DNA from: Noviherbaspirillum humi
Lineage (GTDB): Bacteria; Pseudomonadota; Gammaproteobacteria; Burkholderiales; Burkholderiaceae_D
Assembly: GCF_900188095.1 (NCBI RefSeq)
Contig: NZ_FZOT01000009.1
Coordinates: forward strand, 105,330 to 169,329
Length of the DNA stretch: 64,000 bases
Reading direction: 5' to 3'
Part shown: piece by piece, positions 19,473 to 29,015 of the stretch
How the letters are laid out: the number at the start of each line of letters is the position of its first letter
Numbering within the stretch: the stretch's first letter is position 1
Notes under the pieces: model-generated
The model's input: the letters and a program-made list of their open reading frames with translations, nothing else
Told to the model about the DNA's origin: nothing
The model's database searches: none
Translations under genes and position numbers: made by a program

Positions 19473-20237
19473 ATGCGTGAAACAAATGCACTCAAGGGCC
19501 GCCGCATCGCCGTACTGGCAGTCGACGGTTTCGAAAAGGTCGAACTCACCGTGCCGGTCACCGCCCTCAAGCTGGCGGGAGCGAAGGTCGACATCGTATC
19601 GCTGCATGGCGGTCGGATCCGTGGCGTCAATCTGCATGAACCGGCAAGCATGGTGCGCGTCGACAAAACGCTCGGCCGGGCTAATCCGTCGGAATACGGC
19701 GCGCTGCTGATACCAGGCGGTTTCATCAACCCGGACCTGTTGCGCCAGTCCGCCGCAGCCCGCGATTTTGTGCGCGCGTTCGACCGGCAAGGCAAGCCGA
19801 TCGCAACCCTTTGCCATGGACCCTGGATGCTGGCTTCCGCGGGACTCACCAAGGGAAGAACCATGACTTCCTGGCCGGGGATACGGGATGACATGGTGAA
19901 CGCAGGCGCCACCTGGCTGGACCAGGAAGTCGTGAGGGATGGCAACTGGGTGACCAGCCGCGGACCGCAGGACATGGTGCCGTTCGTGGCTGCGATGACC
20001 GAGTTGTTCTCCGGCGCCGCAGGCGCTCGGAGACTCGATCAACCCGCCCGCTCCGATCCGCAGCGTGAGCGGCCGCCGGCGCTGGTGGTCAATTCCATGC
20101 GCTGGCTGCCGCGCCCTTCATTTCGGACCATATTGGGAGTGGCGTTGCTGGGCGCTGGGCTTGCTGCGACAGGCCGTCGGAACTCTGGCTATCGGATGAG
20201 CCAAGCGCCGCAACATTATCGGCCTGGCCAAACCTAG
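19473..20237 (+). CDS. DJ-1/PfpI-family protein with C-terminal hydrophobic extension
   Basis: 254 aa. The first ~180 residues are a class I glutamine-amidotransferase-like PfpI domain: VLAVDGFEKVELT at the N-terminus, and a nucleophile-elbow cysteine in TLCHGPWMLASAG. Such proteins act as stress proteases, glyoxalases or deglycases. Unusually it continues another ~70 residues with a hydrophobic helix (TILGVALLGAGLAATG), suggesting membrane association, as for the preceding hypothetical. GGAGGA lies just before the ATG. The pairing with two aldehyde-type dehydrogenases fits reactive-carbonyl defence (inference). Confidence 0.8.
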   Translation: MRETNALKGRRIAVLAVDGFEKVELTVPVTALKLAGAKVDIVSLHGGRIRGVNLHEPASMVRVDKTLGRANPSEYGALLIPGGFINPDLLRQSAAARDFVRAFDRQGKPIATLCHGPWMLASAGLTKGRTMTSWPGIRDDMVNAGATWLDQEVVRDGNWVTSRGPQDMVPFVAAMTELFSGAAGARRLDQPARSDPQRERPPALVVNSMRWLPRPSFRTILGVALLGAGLAATGRRNSGYRMSQAPQHYRPGQT

Positions 20238-20414
20238 GCCGCAGGCTGCCGCAGTGTAGCCGCGGATCTGTACTGGATATCGCTTGATGTCCAGAATTTG
20301 AGGCCCGTGTGCAGTCGGCGCGGGTCATGCGGTAACGCAGTCCAGTCAGACTCATGGCTCCCGGCAATCGAGGGTTCCACGTCAGGCGGGCACGCATGTT
20401 AACTGGAGGATATG

Positions 20415-21560
20415 ATGAAAGCAGTGGTCTATAGAGGCCCGCGCAAAGTCAGCGTGGAAAATGTCCCCGATCCGAAAATCGAGCGGCCAACCGATGCGAT
20501 CGTGCAGATCCGAAGCACCAATATCTGCGGTTCGGACCTGCATATGTTCGAGGGCAGGACCGACTTCGAAACGGGGAGGATTTTCGGGCACGAAAATCTC
20601 GGCCAAGTCATGGAAGTGGGGCCGGCCGTCGAGCGCCTTGAAGTCGGGGATTGGGTCTGCATGCCATTCAATATCAGCTGCGGCCATTGCCGAAATTGTG
20701 AAAAGGGCTTGACTGCATTTTGTCTGACGGCCAATCCCCAGCCCGGGATGGCGGGCGCCGCCTTCGGTTTCGCCGACATGGGGCCGTACCAGGGCGGACA
20801 GGCGGAATTCCTGCGTGTTCCCTGGGCCGATTTCAACTGCCTGAAACTGCCGCCAGACGCCGAGGAAAAGCAGAATGACTATGTGATGGTGGCCGATATC
20901 TTTCCGACCGGCTGGCATGTCACCGAGCTTGCCGGCATGCGGCCGGGCGATGCCGTCGTCATCTACGGCTCGGGTCCGGTCGGGTTGATGGCCGCCCATT
21001 CAGCAATGATCAAGGGTGCCTGCAACGTGATGGTGGTCGATCGCCACCCCGACCGGCTCCGGCTGGCGGAATCGATAGGCGCGATTGCCATCGACGATTC
21101 GAAGGTCAATCCAGTCGATCGCGTCATGGATCTTACCCATGGCCTGGGTGCCGATGTCGGCTGCGAATGCGTCGGCTACCAATGCCATGATCCCGCCGGA
21201 CACGAGATCCCCAACCTGACCATGAACAACCTCGTCAAGTCGGTGAAGTTCACCGGCGGCATCGGCGTGGTCGGAGTGTTCACGCCGCAGGATCCCGGCG
21301 CAACTGACGACCTGGCCAAGAAAGGCGAGATCGTATTCGACTGGGGCTTGTCCTGGTTCAAGGGCCAGCGTATCGCCACCGGGCAGTGCAATGTGAAAGC
21401 CTACAATCGTCAGCTGCGCGACCTGATCCATGCCGGCAGGGCGAAGCCCTCCTTCATCGTTTCGCATGAGATCGAACTGGGCAAGGCGGCGGAGGCCTAC
21501 CAGCATTTCGACGCGCGCGACCACGGCTGGACGAAAGTTATCCTGAAGCCTGGAGGATGA
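20415..21560 (+). CDS. Glutathione-independent formaldehyde dehydrogenase-like protein
   Basis: 381 aa zinc medium-chain dehydrogenase, a paralog of the enzyme at 17,687 and closer to classical FdhA. Catalytic zinc ligands are in NICGSDLHMFEG and FGHENLGQVMEVG. The structural zinc loop CGHCRNCEKGLTAFC and the NAD motif VVIYGSGPVGLMAA are intact. The ATG at 20415 has GGAGGA 4 nt upstream; the adjacent ATG at 20412 would be too close to it. Last gene of the cassette; an IS3-family remnant follows within about 35 bp. Confidence 0.88.
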   Translation: MKAVVYRGPRKVSVENVPDPKIERPTDAIVQIRSTNICGSDLHMFEGRTDFETGRIFGHENLGQVMEVGPAVERLEVGDWVCMPFNISCGHCRNCEKGLTAFCLTANPQPGMAGAAFGFADMGPYQGGQAEFLRVPWADFNCLKLPPDAEEKQNDYVMVADIFPTGWHVTELAGMRPGDAVVIYGSGPVGLMAAHSAMIKGACNVMVVDRHPDRLRLAESIGAIAIDDSKVNPVDRVMDLTHGLGADVGCECVGYQCHDPAGHEIPNLTMNNLVKSVKFTGGIGVVGVFTPQDPGATDDLAKKGEIVFDWGLSWFKGQRIATGQCNVKAYNRQLRDLIHAGRAKPSFIVSHEIELGKAAEAYQHFDARDHGWTKVILKPGG

Positions 21561-21591
21561 GCAGATTGCGCCTGATCTCGATGGACGCCGG

Positions 21592-21753
21592 CCCGCGCAA
21601 GTCAAGGGCGAATCCTTCCCTCAAACGCATGCCAGAACGGTTATGCAGCAACTGGACACTTGGTTCGAGCACTACAATACCAGGCACCCGCACAGCGCCT
21701 TGAGTTACCTGCCACCACGCCGGCTCAGGCAACGACAGGCGCTGAATAACTAA
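21592..21753 (+). pseudogene. IS3-family transposase C-terminal remnant
   Basis: The frame reads QVKGESF, then LDTWFEHYNTRHPHSALSYL and PPRRLRQRQALNN before a stop at 21753. The HPHSALSYLPPRR block is typical of the OrfB C-terminus. Only the last ~50 codons remain. Same orientation as the remnant at 16,635, and it closes the dehydrogenase cassette on the right. Confidence 0.72.
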
Positions 21754-21888
21754 TACCGCCGGACCGGTAGTACAGGGGCAAAACCAGATTGGCTGCAATC
21801 GAACGATTGTGTTGAAAGGCGCCAATGCGGCGGCGCCCGCCGGCCGCAGCCCTCCATGCTCGCATTAGCGTCAGGCTGAAAGCAGTAG

Positions 21889-24800
21889 TCAAGCCGTGGC
21901 CATCGCCTGGAACTCCAGCAGCCACGCCGGGAAATCCGCCGCTGCCATCGGCCTGCCGAAATAGAAGCCCTGAAGTTCATCGCAGCCGGCTTCGCGCAGG
22001 AAAGAGGCTTCCGCCTCCCGCTCCACTCCCTCGGCCACCACATCCAGCCCGAGCGTATGGCCGAGGCCGATGATGGCGCGGGTGATCGCCATGTTATGCG
22101 ACGCCATGTGCATCTGCTGGACGAAGGACCGATCTATCTTTAGCCGGTCGATCGGAAAGCGGTGCAGATAATTGAGGCTTGAATATCCGGTACCGAAATC
22201 ATCGATCGATAGCCGGAAACCGAGTGCCTTGATGTCTTCGAGCATGCGGATGGTGGCATCCACGTTTTCCATCAGCAGGGATTCGGTCAGCTCGAACTCG
22301 ATATTGGCCGCGTCCACCGGCATCTCCATCAGCAAGCCCTCCAGCAACTCGGCGAGGCCGGGATCCTTCAGCTGTATCGCGGACAGGTTGATGGATACCG
22401 GGATCAGGCCAAGCCCCTCCGCCTGCCACGCAAGATGCTGGCGCAACGCTTCGCGCATGATCCAGGCGCCGACGCCGATGATGAGGCCGGACTCTTCCGC
22501 CAGGGGAATGAATTGCGCGGGCGAGATCAATCCCTCGCGCGGATGGCGCCACCGGACCAGGCTTTCCACTCCGGCGAGGCGGCCGCTGCGGGCGCAGATG
22601 CGCGGCTGGTAGTAAAGCATCAGTTCGTTGCGGTCGGCCGCATGGCGCAGATCGGTTTCCAGGTGCAGGTGCCGCATCACCTTTTCATTCAGCGCGGGCG
22701 TGAAGAATTGCGCGTTGTTGCGGCCCTGGCTCTTGGCCTGGTACATCGCCGCGTCCGCATGCCGCGTGAGCGTGTCTATATCCTGGCCATCATCCGGGAA
22801 GATCGACACGCCGACGCTGCAGGAAACATAGAGCCGCGCGCCTTCCACTTCGTGCGGCTGGCGGATCGCCGGAATCAGCCGCTGCTCGACGATCTTGCCT
22901 ATCTCTTCCACGCTCTGGGCATTGTTGAGGATGATCACGAATTCGTCCCCGCCCTGGCGGCTGACGGTATCGCCGGCGCGCACCGCGCCGGAGAGCCGCC
23001 GGGCGACCGAACAGAGCAGGCCGTCTCCAACATGGTGGCCGAGGGAATCATTGATGTTCTTGAAGCGGTCGAGATCGACGAACAGCACCGCCAGCTTGCC
23101 CCCGGTGCGGCGAGTCTGCTGAATCGAAAGCTGCAGCCGTTCCATGCACAGCGAACGGTTGGGCAGGGAAGTGAGAACATCATGGTGCGCCAGGAAGTGG
23201 ATGCGCTGCTCGTTCGCCTTGCGCTCGCTGATGTCGAGCGAGATTGCGATGAAATGGCTGATCTCGCCGCGATGGTCGCGCACCGCGTTCATCACCAGCC
23301 AGGCTGGATAGGGTTCTCCGTTCTTCCGCTCGATCAGGATTTCGCCCTGCCAGTGGCCGCGGGCGGCGGTGGAATGCCGCACCTGCTCGAACAGCGACTC
23401 GGGGTTGCGTTCCGAGATCAGGAAATGCGGCTTGCGTCCCTGGAGCTCCGTCACGGCGTAGCCGCTGCTGCGGCAGAACGCCGGGTTGACGATCATGATG
23501 CATCCGTTGGCATCCAGCACCACCACGCTTTCCGACGACGATTCGAACACCTTTGCCCACAGCACCAGCCGCTGCTCCATCTGCTTGATCTGGCCAATCG
23601 GTGTGAAGGTCGTCAGCACCGCCGTCTTGCCCTGGTAGTCGATGCAGCGAGCCGACAGCAACGCCCAGGTCGGCAGCGGCCCGCCGCTCCAGAGCGCCTC
23701 GAATTCATTAACCACGCCGAGGTCGCTCAACGCCTGGAAAAAGCGGGCCCGCGATTCCGCATCCAGGCCGCGCTGCCAGGGGTCGCCGCCGGCCTGCACC
23801 CAGGCGCGGGCGGCGTGATTGGCATGCAGGATCTCATGATGCGGCACGGCCGTCACCAGCATCGGGATGGGAATGGCATCGATTAACTCGCGCTGGGCCT
23901 CCGCGGCGCTGGCTTGCGCGACCAACTCCTGCTGCAGCTGGCGCTGCTGGTCGAGCTGCTGCAGCATGCCGTTGAAGCCCTGCACCAGCCGGCCCAATTC
24001 ATCGCTGCTGCTCCATTCCGCGCGCAGCGTGTAGTCGCCCGACCGGCTGACGCTATCCGCAACGCTGGCCAGGCGGCGGATCGGCTGGGCGATCTGGCGA
24101 GCGACGAAATACACCAGCCCGAGGATGACCACCAGCAGCAGCACCGCCGTGCCGAGATGCATGCGCATGCGGTGGAAGGCGTCATCGATGCGGGCCTGGA
24201 GCAAGTCGCGCAGCGCTTCGTCGGCCTCGCTCCAGGCGGTGCCCAGCGCAGCCAGGCTGGCGCGGTGCAGTTCCAGAAGCTGGGCGGTATCGGCCTCGCC
24301 CGGCCGCAAGCCGGCGATCGTCTGGCTTTGGCGATTGAAGCGGCCGACCGCCTCCAGCAAGGCTTGCCTCGATGGTTGGAGACGCTGCTGCAGGATGGGT
24401 TTGCTGGCGGCGAAGGCTTCGCCGTAGTCGCTTTCAATGGCTCGCAAGGTGGCATCGACCCTGCCTTCCAGGATGAGGAAATCGGTCTGCAGGGAGGCGC
24501 GCTGCGCCGCCGGTGCCTGCGCCAGCTGTCCGGCCAGCCGGGAGACACTATTCAAGGTCTCCAGCAGGTCGGGAAAGCGCAGCACCGTCAGCGACATCGT
24601 GTAGTAGCTGTCGAGATCCGGATCCAGGATGAGGTTGGACTGGTTGCCGATGCGGAGCAGCAGCGCACGCGCCGCCTGGAATGGCGGGTCGGCTTCCGTC
24701 ACCGCCTTGTCCATAACCCGCAGCGCCAGCACCAGGCGCCGATTGAGATCGGCCGTGCCCATGCCGTTTCCAAAGGCGGCCTCCGCCCCTTCCATGGTCG

Positions 24801-25068
24801 ATGCCAGCGACTCGCCGTCAGGTGTGATTGACGCGGCACCATCAACCGTTAAGGCCTGCTTGCGCGAGAGCGCCAGCAGGTTGTCGTGCACCGCCGTAAT
24901 GTAGCGGCTACCCAGCATTTCCTTTCGGGCAAAGTCGATGGCGATGAACTTCTCGTTGATGAGAATGGCTGATATGAAGATGACAGTCGTCAGGTCAAGC
25001 AGGTAGATCAGGGCGAGCTTCCTGCCGACAGTCAGGCGGCCGATCAAGCGGGAAATGGCGTTTATCAT
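21889..25068 (-). CDS. Membrane PAS-GGDEF-EAL cyclic-di-GMP enzyme
   Basis: 1059 aa. An N-terminal membrane helix (ALIYLLDLTTVIFISAILI) starts a long periplasmic sensor of about 270 residues. A second helix (AVLLLVVILGLVYFV) leads into a HAMP domain (RQIAQPIRRLASVAD). Two PAS modules follow, the second ending SLDISERKANE. The cyclase domain keeps RQGGDEFVIIL and the phosphodiesterase keeps GVESLVRWRHP, DDFGTGYSSLNYL and AEGVERE. Both active sites look intact, so it could make or break c-di-GMP; EAL often dominates in such tandems. Probably single-gene transcription. Ligand unknown. Confidence 0.92.
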   Translation of the reverse strand: MINAISRLIGRLTVGRKLALIYLLDLTTVIFISAILINEKFIAIDFARKEMLGSRYITAVHDNLLALSRKQALTVDGAASITPDGESLASTMEGAEAAFGNGMGTADLNRRLVLALRVMDKAVTEADPPFQAARALLLRIGNQSNLILDPDLDSYYTMSLTVLRFPDLLETLNSVSRLAGQLAQAPAAQRASLQTDFLILEGRVDATLRAIESDYGEAFAASKPILQQRLQPSRQALLEAVGRFNRQSQTIAGLRPGEADTAQLLELHRASLAALGTAWSEADEALRDLLQARIDDAFHRMRMHLGTAVLLLVVILGLVYFVARQIAQPIRRLASVADSVSRSGDYTLRAEWSSSDELGRLVQGFNGMLQQLDQQRQLQQELVAQASAAEAQRELIDAIPIPMLVTAVPHHEILHANHAARAWVQAGGDPWQRGLDAESRARFFQALSDLGVVNEFEALWSGGPLPTWALLSARCIDYQGKTAVLTTFTPIGQIKQMEQRLVLWAKVFESSSESVVVLDANGCIMIVNPAFCRSSGYAVTELQGRKPHFLISERNPESLFEQVRHSTAARGHWQGEILIERKNGEPYPAWLVMNAVRDHRGEISHFIAISLDISERKANEQRIHFLAHHDVLTSLPNRSLCMERLQLSIQQTRRTGGKLAVLFVDLDRFKNINDSLGHHVGDGLLCSVARRLSGAVRAGDTVSRQGGDEFVIILNNAQSVEEIGKIVEQRLIPAIRQPHEVEGARLYVSCSVGVSIFPDDGQDIDTLTRHADAAMYQAKSQGRNNAQFFTPALNEKVMRHLHLETDLRHAADRNELMLYYQPRICARSGRLAGVESLVRWRHPREGLISPAQFIPLAEESGLIIGVGAWIMREALRQHLAWQAEGLGLIPVSINLSAIQLKDPGLAELLEGLLMEMPVDAANIEFELTESLLMENVDATIRMLEDIKALGFRLSIDDFGTGYSSLNYLHRFPIDRLKIDRSFVQQMHMASHNMAITRAIIGLGHTLGLDVVAEGVEREAEASFLREAGCDELQGFYFGRPMAAADFPAWLLEFQAMATA

Positions 25069-25416
25069 TGGCTTTGCTTTGCAAGGAGCTTTCCTTTAAG
25101 CAAGCCTCATGCCACTGGATGGCGCACACTACGGCCTCATTTCAACTATCGGCCATCCCATTTGCATGGATTTGAACAGGTCTGCACCAAATCATCCGGC
25201 GCTGTGCACGAACCTTGTGCGCGCCCCGCTTCGATCCCTTTGCCTGCCGGTTGAACCGGGCAAGCGGAGTTGTCGCCTTTATCCCGCTGAAGACCAGCAT
25301 CCGTCCCACAACAGGTAGTGAGTGGGCCTGACGGCCATGTCGGAACGTCAGATTCGACCCAAGCTGCCTTCCAGTCGTCCAAAAGTTAAACAGAACGGCT
25401 TTTCAGTCATTTCCAT
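25069..25416. other. Intergenic
   Basis: 348 bp between two minus-strand genes. No recognisable gene; should contain the promoter of the GGDEF-EAL gene. Confidence 0.5.
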
Positions 25417-26052
25417 CTAGCCCGTAGGGCGACACATCGATTCTCCGTGCTGTGCCGCCTGGAAAGCCGGCAATTTCTCCGTCTCGACGGAGAAGGCTTG
25501 CAGGACGGGATAGCGGATAGCCGGCGCTGCATCAGCGGTCACGGCTTGAATGAAATGCCAAGCGACCGCTGCGCTGATCTGGCCTTGTGAAAGCGTGTCT
25601 CTATTCATGACTGGCGCTCGCGTACCCAACTCCTGCTCCATGGCATCGCAGGCCGCAAGCAACTGGCCGCTGACCCTTTCCAACCACGGCGCATGCCGCT
25701 TCTCGGCGGGGCGCAGTATGTGTTCATACAAGATCTGAACGCTCTTCTCACATGCAGCCAGTGCCAGGCCAGTCAGGCGCAGATCGCGCCGCAGCGCATC
25801 GGGCTGCGACGGTTTGAGCGAACGGGGTGCGGCCAAGGTCTCGGCGTATTCCAGGATCAACGTTGAATCCAGCAGCACTGTACCGTCGTCGCAGACCAAG
25901 GTGGGAACTTTGATGACCGGATTGATTTGCCTGAATGCCTCGACATGGCGAAACACCGATAGGGGCTGGTGCTCGAAGGGCAAACCGAGCATCTGCAGCG
26001 AGATGGCCACTCTGCGCACGTAAGGCGAATCGAGCATACCGATGAGTCTCAT
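25417..26052 (-). CDS. Glutathione S-transferase family protein
   Basis: 211 aa, the normal GST length. The N-terminal thioredoxin-fold half begins MRLIGMLDSPYVRRV, with Ser9 a candidate glutathione-activating residue, followed by NPVIKVPTLVCDDG and DSTLILEYAE (the glutathione gamma-Glu site). The C-terminal half is helical. The ATG at 26052 is preferred over 26067 because GGAGA is well spaced upstream. Role likely in detoxification; no operon partner. Confidence 0.85.
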   Translation of the reverse strand: MRLIGMLDSPYVRRVAISLQMLGLPFEHQPLSVFRHVEAFRQINPVIKVPTLVCDDGTVLLDSTLILEYAETLAAPRSLKPSQPDALRRDLRLTGLALAACEKSVQILYEHILRPAEKRHAPWLERVSGQLLAACDAMEQELGTRAPVMNRDTLSQGQISAAVAWHFIQAVTADAAPAIRYPVLQAFSVETEKLPAFQAAQHGESMCRPTG

Positions 26053-26276
26053 TGGCGGGATCTCCATCGTGAATTGAAATCACGGTTCCTAGGCGGGAAT
26101 GCTTCACTATAGCTGGCATCCCGAGGGACTGCTTTTGGCCGGACTGCGCCCAAGACCAAACTGCATCTTCGACCCAAAGCAACCCTTCGGCCCTCCTGTT
26201 ACGGGTATGTCGGCAGTGGGTATTTTCTGGACTTCCTCGGTCCTCAGTAACGAGCGACCATATTGCCGACGCTTTT

Positions 26277-26480
26277 CTAACGACTTTGCACGAAATCAAA
26301 GACGGCTTTCTTGGATGCTTCTGGATTTTGAAGGAACATGGCATGTTCCGCCTCGGGAATCGAGACCATTTTGGCGGCAGGCATGCACTCCACCATCGAT
26401 GACCACCAAAGCCGTCAACGTGTGCTGTGCCGTCGTAATAAATGCAGTAAGGATTGAGCAGCCGCCTTGCGATTGGAGCG
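26277..26480 (-). pseudogene. Alpha/beta-hydrolase C-terminal remnant
   Basis: Minus-strand translation gives KMVSIPEAEHAMFLQNPEA and KKAVFDFVQSR before a stop, which resembles the His-containing end of alpha/beta hydrolases. Upstream, TLTALVVIDGG continues only after a frame change near 26,400. No N-terminal half is visible. It lies upstream of the Bug-monooxygenase operon and may be a relic of the same catabolic cluster. Confidence 0.5.
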
Positions 26481-26572
26481 ACGGCATTGCCGAGCTGAAC
26501 TCGAGGTCTACGGTGAGCGAGCCGACAGAGACCGGCGCGCTCGGGACCAGGGTACGAGAGGTGAGCGAGGTA

Positions 26573-26608
26573 ATTGGAGTCATTGGCGCCATTGGGGCCA
26601 TTGGGGCC
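26573..26608 (+). repeat. Four tandem 9-bp units (ATTGGNGYC)
   Basis: ATTGGAGTC, ATTGGCGCC, ATTGGGGCC and ATTGGGGCC follow one another in non-coding sequence. A slippage-type minisatellite with no evident function. Confidence 0.8.
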
Positions 26609-26835
26609 GTGGCCTCAGAAGGTTTCAGCAGCCCCCTCCGCAGCCGGCAAGCAGCGCACCGGGGCTGTCCCCGTGCGCAAATCGGAATTGCCTCGCTACG
26701 GGAGAAACCGTTGTCCCGACCATGCATGGCCGCTACAATCAGCGGCATACTTGACGCATCCGCTTGTTTTCGCAGCGCGCATCCGGCAGGCTCGGTTTCC
26801 GTGCCTATCCTTCCGCAATCTTCGAGACGCTGACC

Positions 26836-27801
26836 ATGATCAAGAGACGAGACATCCTGGCACTCGCATCGCTTTGGGCGGTCCCCTTCCTCGCGCGCGC
26901 AGACGACTATCCCCGCATGCCCATCAGCCTGGTGACGCCCCTGGCCGCCGGCGACGCGGCCGACCGCGCCGCCCGCCTGATGGCGCAGGAGCTGGGGCGC
27001 CTGCTGGACACGACCATCATGGTCATCAACCGACCGGGCGCCGGAGGGTCGCTCGGCACGCAGTCCGTCATCCACGCGCCGAAGGACGGCTATACGCTGC
27101 TCTATGCGCAGAACAGCCCGCTGACGATCCGGCGCGTCATCGAGCCGGAAGCCGCCAACTACGATCCCCTGCAGGACCTGACCCCGCTGGGTCTGACGAC
27201 GCGCAGCCCCTCCGTGCTGGTGGTGCGCAAGGATGCGCCCTTCAAGACCCTCAAGGAGATGATCGCGTATGCCCCCAAGGCCGCCAACGGCCTGCGCGTG
27301 GGCAACGCGGGCCCGGGCTCGGTGGGCGAGATCAGCACCGAGCTGATCAACTCCACCGCCGGCGCCAAGCTGGTCCCGGTCAATTACAAGGGCGCGGCGC
27401 CGGCTATCACGGATCTTCTCGGCGGACACATCGAGGGCGTAATCATCGCGCTGGGCGCAGTGAGCACGCATCTGCGCAGCGGCAATCTGCGCGCGATAGC
27501 GATCTCCTCGCCCTTCCCCGAATTCCCGGACATCCCGACGCTGCGCCAGCTTGGCTACAAGGCCGACCTCCTGGGCGTGTGGTTCGGCTTCTTCATGCCG
27601 GCCGGCGTGCCCAAGACGGTGGTGGACAGGATCGTGCCGGCGCTGGAGAAAGTCGCCCGCAATGCCGACATCTCGGCCCAGCTGCAGCCGGTGGGGATCG
27701 TGCAGGAGTGGGGTTCCGGTCTTGCGCTGTCCGAAGAGATTGCCACCGAGTTCCGGTCCGTGACTGAACTGCTCGGCCGGAAGAGCAAGACCACTAAATG
27801 A
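26836..27801 (+). CDS. Bug-family periplasmic solute receptor
   Basis: 321 aa. Starts MIKRRDILALASLWAVPFLA, a short signal with an Arg pair, then DDYPRMPISLVTPLAAGD, a variant of the Bug hallmark in which the usual PGG is AGD. Other family blocks are NRPGAGGSLGTQSVI, PKDGYTLLY and PVNYKGAAPAITDLLGG. The ATG at 26836 is chosen; the frame is open further upstream. The stop overlaps the monooxygenase start (ATGA), so receptor and enzyme are coupled and probably share a substrate, likely an aromatic carboxylate (inference). Confidence 0.87.
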   Translation: MIKRRDILALASLWAVPFLARADDYPRMPISLVTPLAAGDAADRAARLMAQELGRLLDTTIMVINRPGAGGSLGTQSVIHAPKDGYTLLYAQNSPLTIRRVIEPEAANYDPLQDLTPLGLTTRSPSVLVVRKDAPFKTLKEMIAYAPKAANGLRVGNAGPGSVGEISTELINSTAGAKLVPVNYKGAAPAITDLLGGHIEGVIIALGAVSTHLRSGNLRAIAISSPFPEFPDIPTLRQLGYKADLLGVWFGFFMPAGVPKTVVDRIVPALEKVARNADISAQLQPVGIVQEWGSGLALSEEIATEFRSVTELLGRKSKTTK

Positions 27802-29015
27802 AGGATGAGATTGGAATGGCAAAGCGTATTCATGTAGCCGTCGTGGGCGGTGGGATGGGCGGCCTGGCCGCGGCGGTGGCGCTGGCGCATCGAGGCATCA
27901 GCGTCGCGGTCTACGAGCAGTCGGCCGCGCTGCGCGAGGTTGGGGCCGGTGTCTTCATCTATCCCAACAGCCTGCGGCAGATGGAGCGCATGGGCCTTGG
28001 CGATGCGCTGGCGCGCGTCGGCGCCAAGGTCGGCTCCGGATCGGAGTACTACCGCATGGACGGCTCGGTGGTCGGCAAGATCCTCACCACCGACTCCAGC
28101 GGTTGGAACGGCATGTACGGCATGCATCGCGCGGACATCCTGAAGGTGCTGGCGGATGCGCTTCCCGCAAGCGCGATCCATACCGGCCACCGGTGCGTCG
28201 GCTTCAGCCAGGACGCGAGCGGCGCCCATCTCACCTTCGAGAACGGCAAGGTGGCGCACGCGGACGTGGTGATCGCGGCCGATGGTATCAACTCGGTCCT
28301 GCAGAAGCACGTGGTGGAACCTTCGCCGCCCGAATACGCCGGGTGCCGCGCCTACCGCGGACTGCTTCCCGCGGACAAGCTGCCAGACTGGCGGCCCGAG
28401 GCCCATCAGGTCTGGATGGGCGACGGCAAGCACTTCATGGTGTTCCCCGTGCGCCGCGGAGAGTTGCTGAACTATGTCGGCTTCGTGCCGACGACGAGCC
28501 AGACGGCAGAGTCCTGGTCCGCTGTTGGCGACCGCGACGAGCTCGCAGCGTCCTTCGCCGGTTGGGACCCCCGCGTGACCCATCTGCTGGAGAAGGTCGA
28601 GACCTGCTTCTGGTGGGGCCTCTACGATCGCAAGCCGCTGCGTACGTGGGTGAACGGGCGCCTGGCTTTGCTCGGCGACGCCGCCCATCCGATGCTCCCG
28701 CACCTGGGCCAGGGCGCCAACCAGGCGATCGAGGACGGCACCGCCCTGGCGGTGATCCTACAAATCTGCGCGCAAGACGATGCCATGTCACTGGAAGATG
28801 CGCTACGCAAGTACCAGGAGCTGCGGCAACCGCGCACGTCGCTGGTGCAGGCCGAGGCCCGCAAGAACGGGCTGCGCTACGACTCCAAGTACGCCGACCT
28901 GGCGCAACGTGACAAGGAGATTGCCAACTCGGCGCAGCTGCGCCGGGCGCTGTACGACTACGACATCGAGAAGGAGGCGGTGGAGTTCATGCGAAAGGAT
29001 GGGGCCAACGCATAG
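27798..29015 (+). CDS. FAD-dependent aromatic monooxygenase (salicylate / 6-hydroxynicotinate hydroxylase-like)
   Basis: 405 aa flavoprotein of the class A aromatic hydroxylase group. The FAD-binding motif VVGGGMGGLAAAVALAHRG is at the N-terminus, the DG motif is in VVIAADGINSVLQ, and the GD motif in LALLGDAAHPMLPHLGQGA. The first ATG (27798) overlaps the receptor stop; a second at 27816 (MAKRIHV) has AAGGA upstream and may be the true start. Paired with a Bug receptor, it probably hydroxylates an imported aromatic acid using NAD(P)H. The exact substrate cannot be read. Confidence 0.87.
   Translation: MKDEIGMAKRIHVAVVGGGMGGLAAAVALAHRGISVAVYEQSAALREVGAGVFIYPNSLRQMERMGLGDALARVGAKVGSGSEYYRMDGSVVGKILTTDSSGWNGMYGMHRADILKVLADALPASAIHTGHRCVGFSQDASGAHLTFENGKVAHADVVIAADGINSVLQKHVVEPSPPEYAGCRAYRGLLPADKLPDWRPEAHQVWMGDGKHFMVFPVRRGELLNYVGFVPTTSQTAESWSAVGDRDELAASFAGWDPRVTHLLEKVETCFWWGLYDRKPLRTWVNGRLALLGDAAHPMLPHLGQGANQAIEDGTALAVILQICAQDDAMSLEDALRKYQELRQPRTSLVQAEARKNGLRYDSKYADLAQRDKEIANSAQLRRALYDYDIEKEAVEFMRKDGANA

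Noticed and set aside
22435..23886. 483-codon plus-strand frame over the GGDEF-EAL gene
   Set aside because: Shadow of an intact minus-strand gene; no motifs.
26296..27822. 508-codon minus-strand frame over the Bug receptor
   Set aside because: Shadow; low-complexity and contradicted by the receptor on the plus strand.
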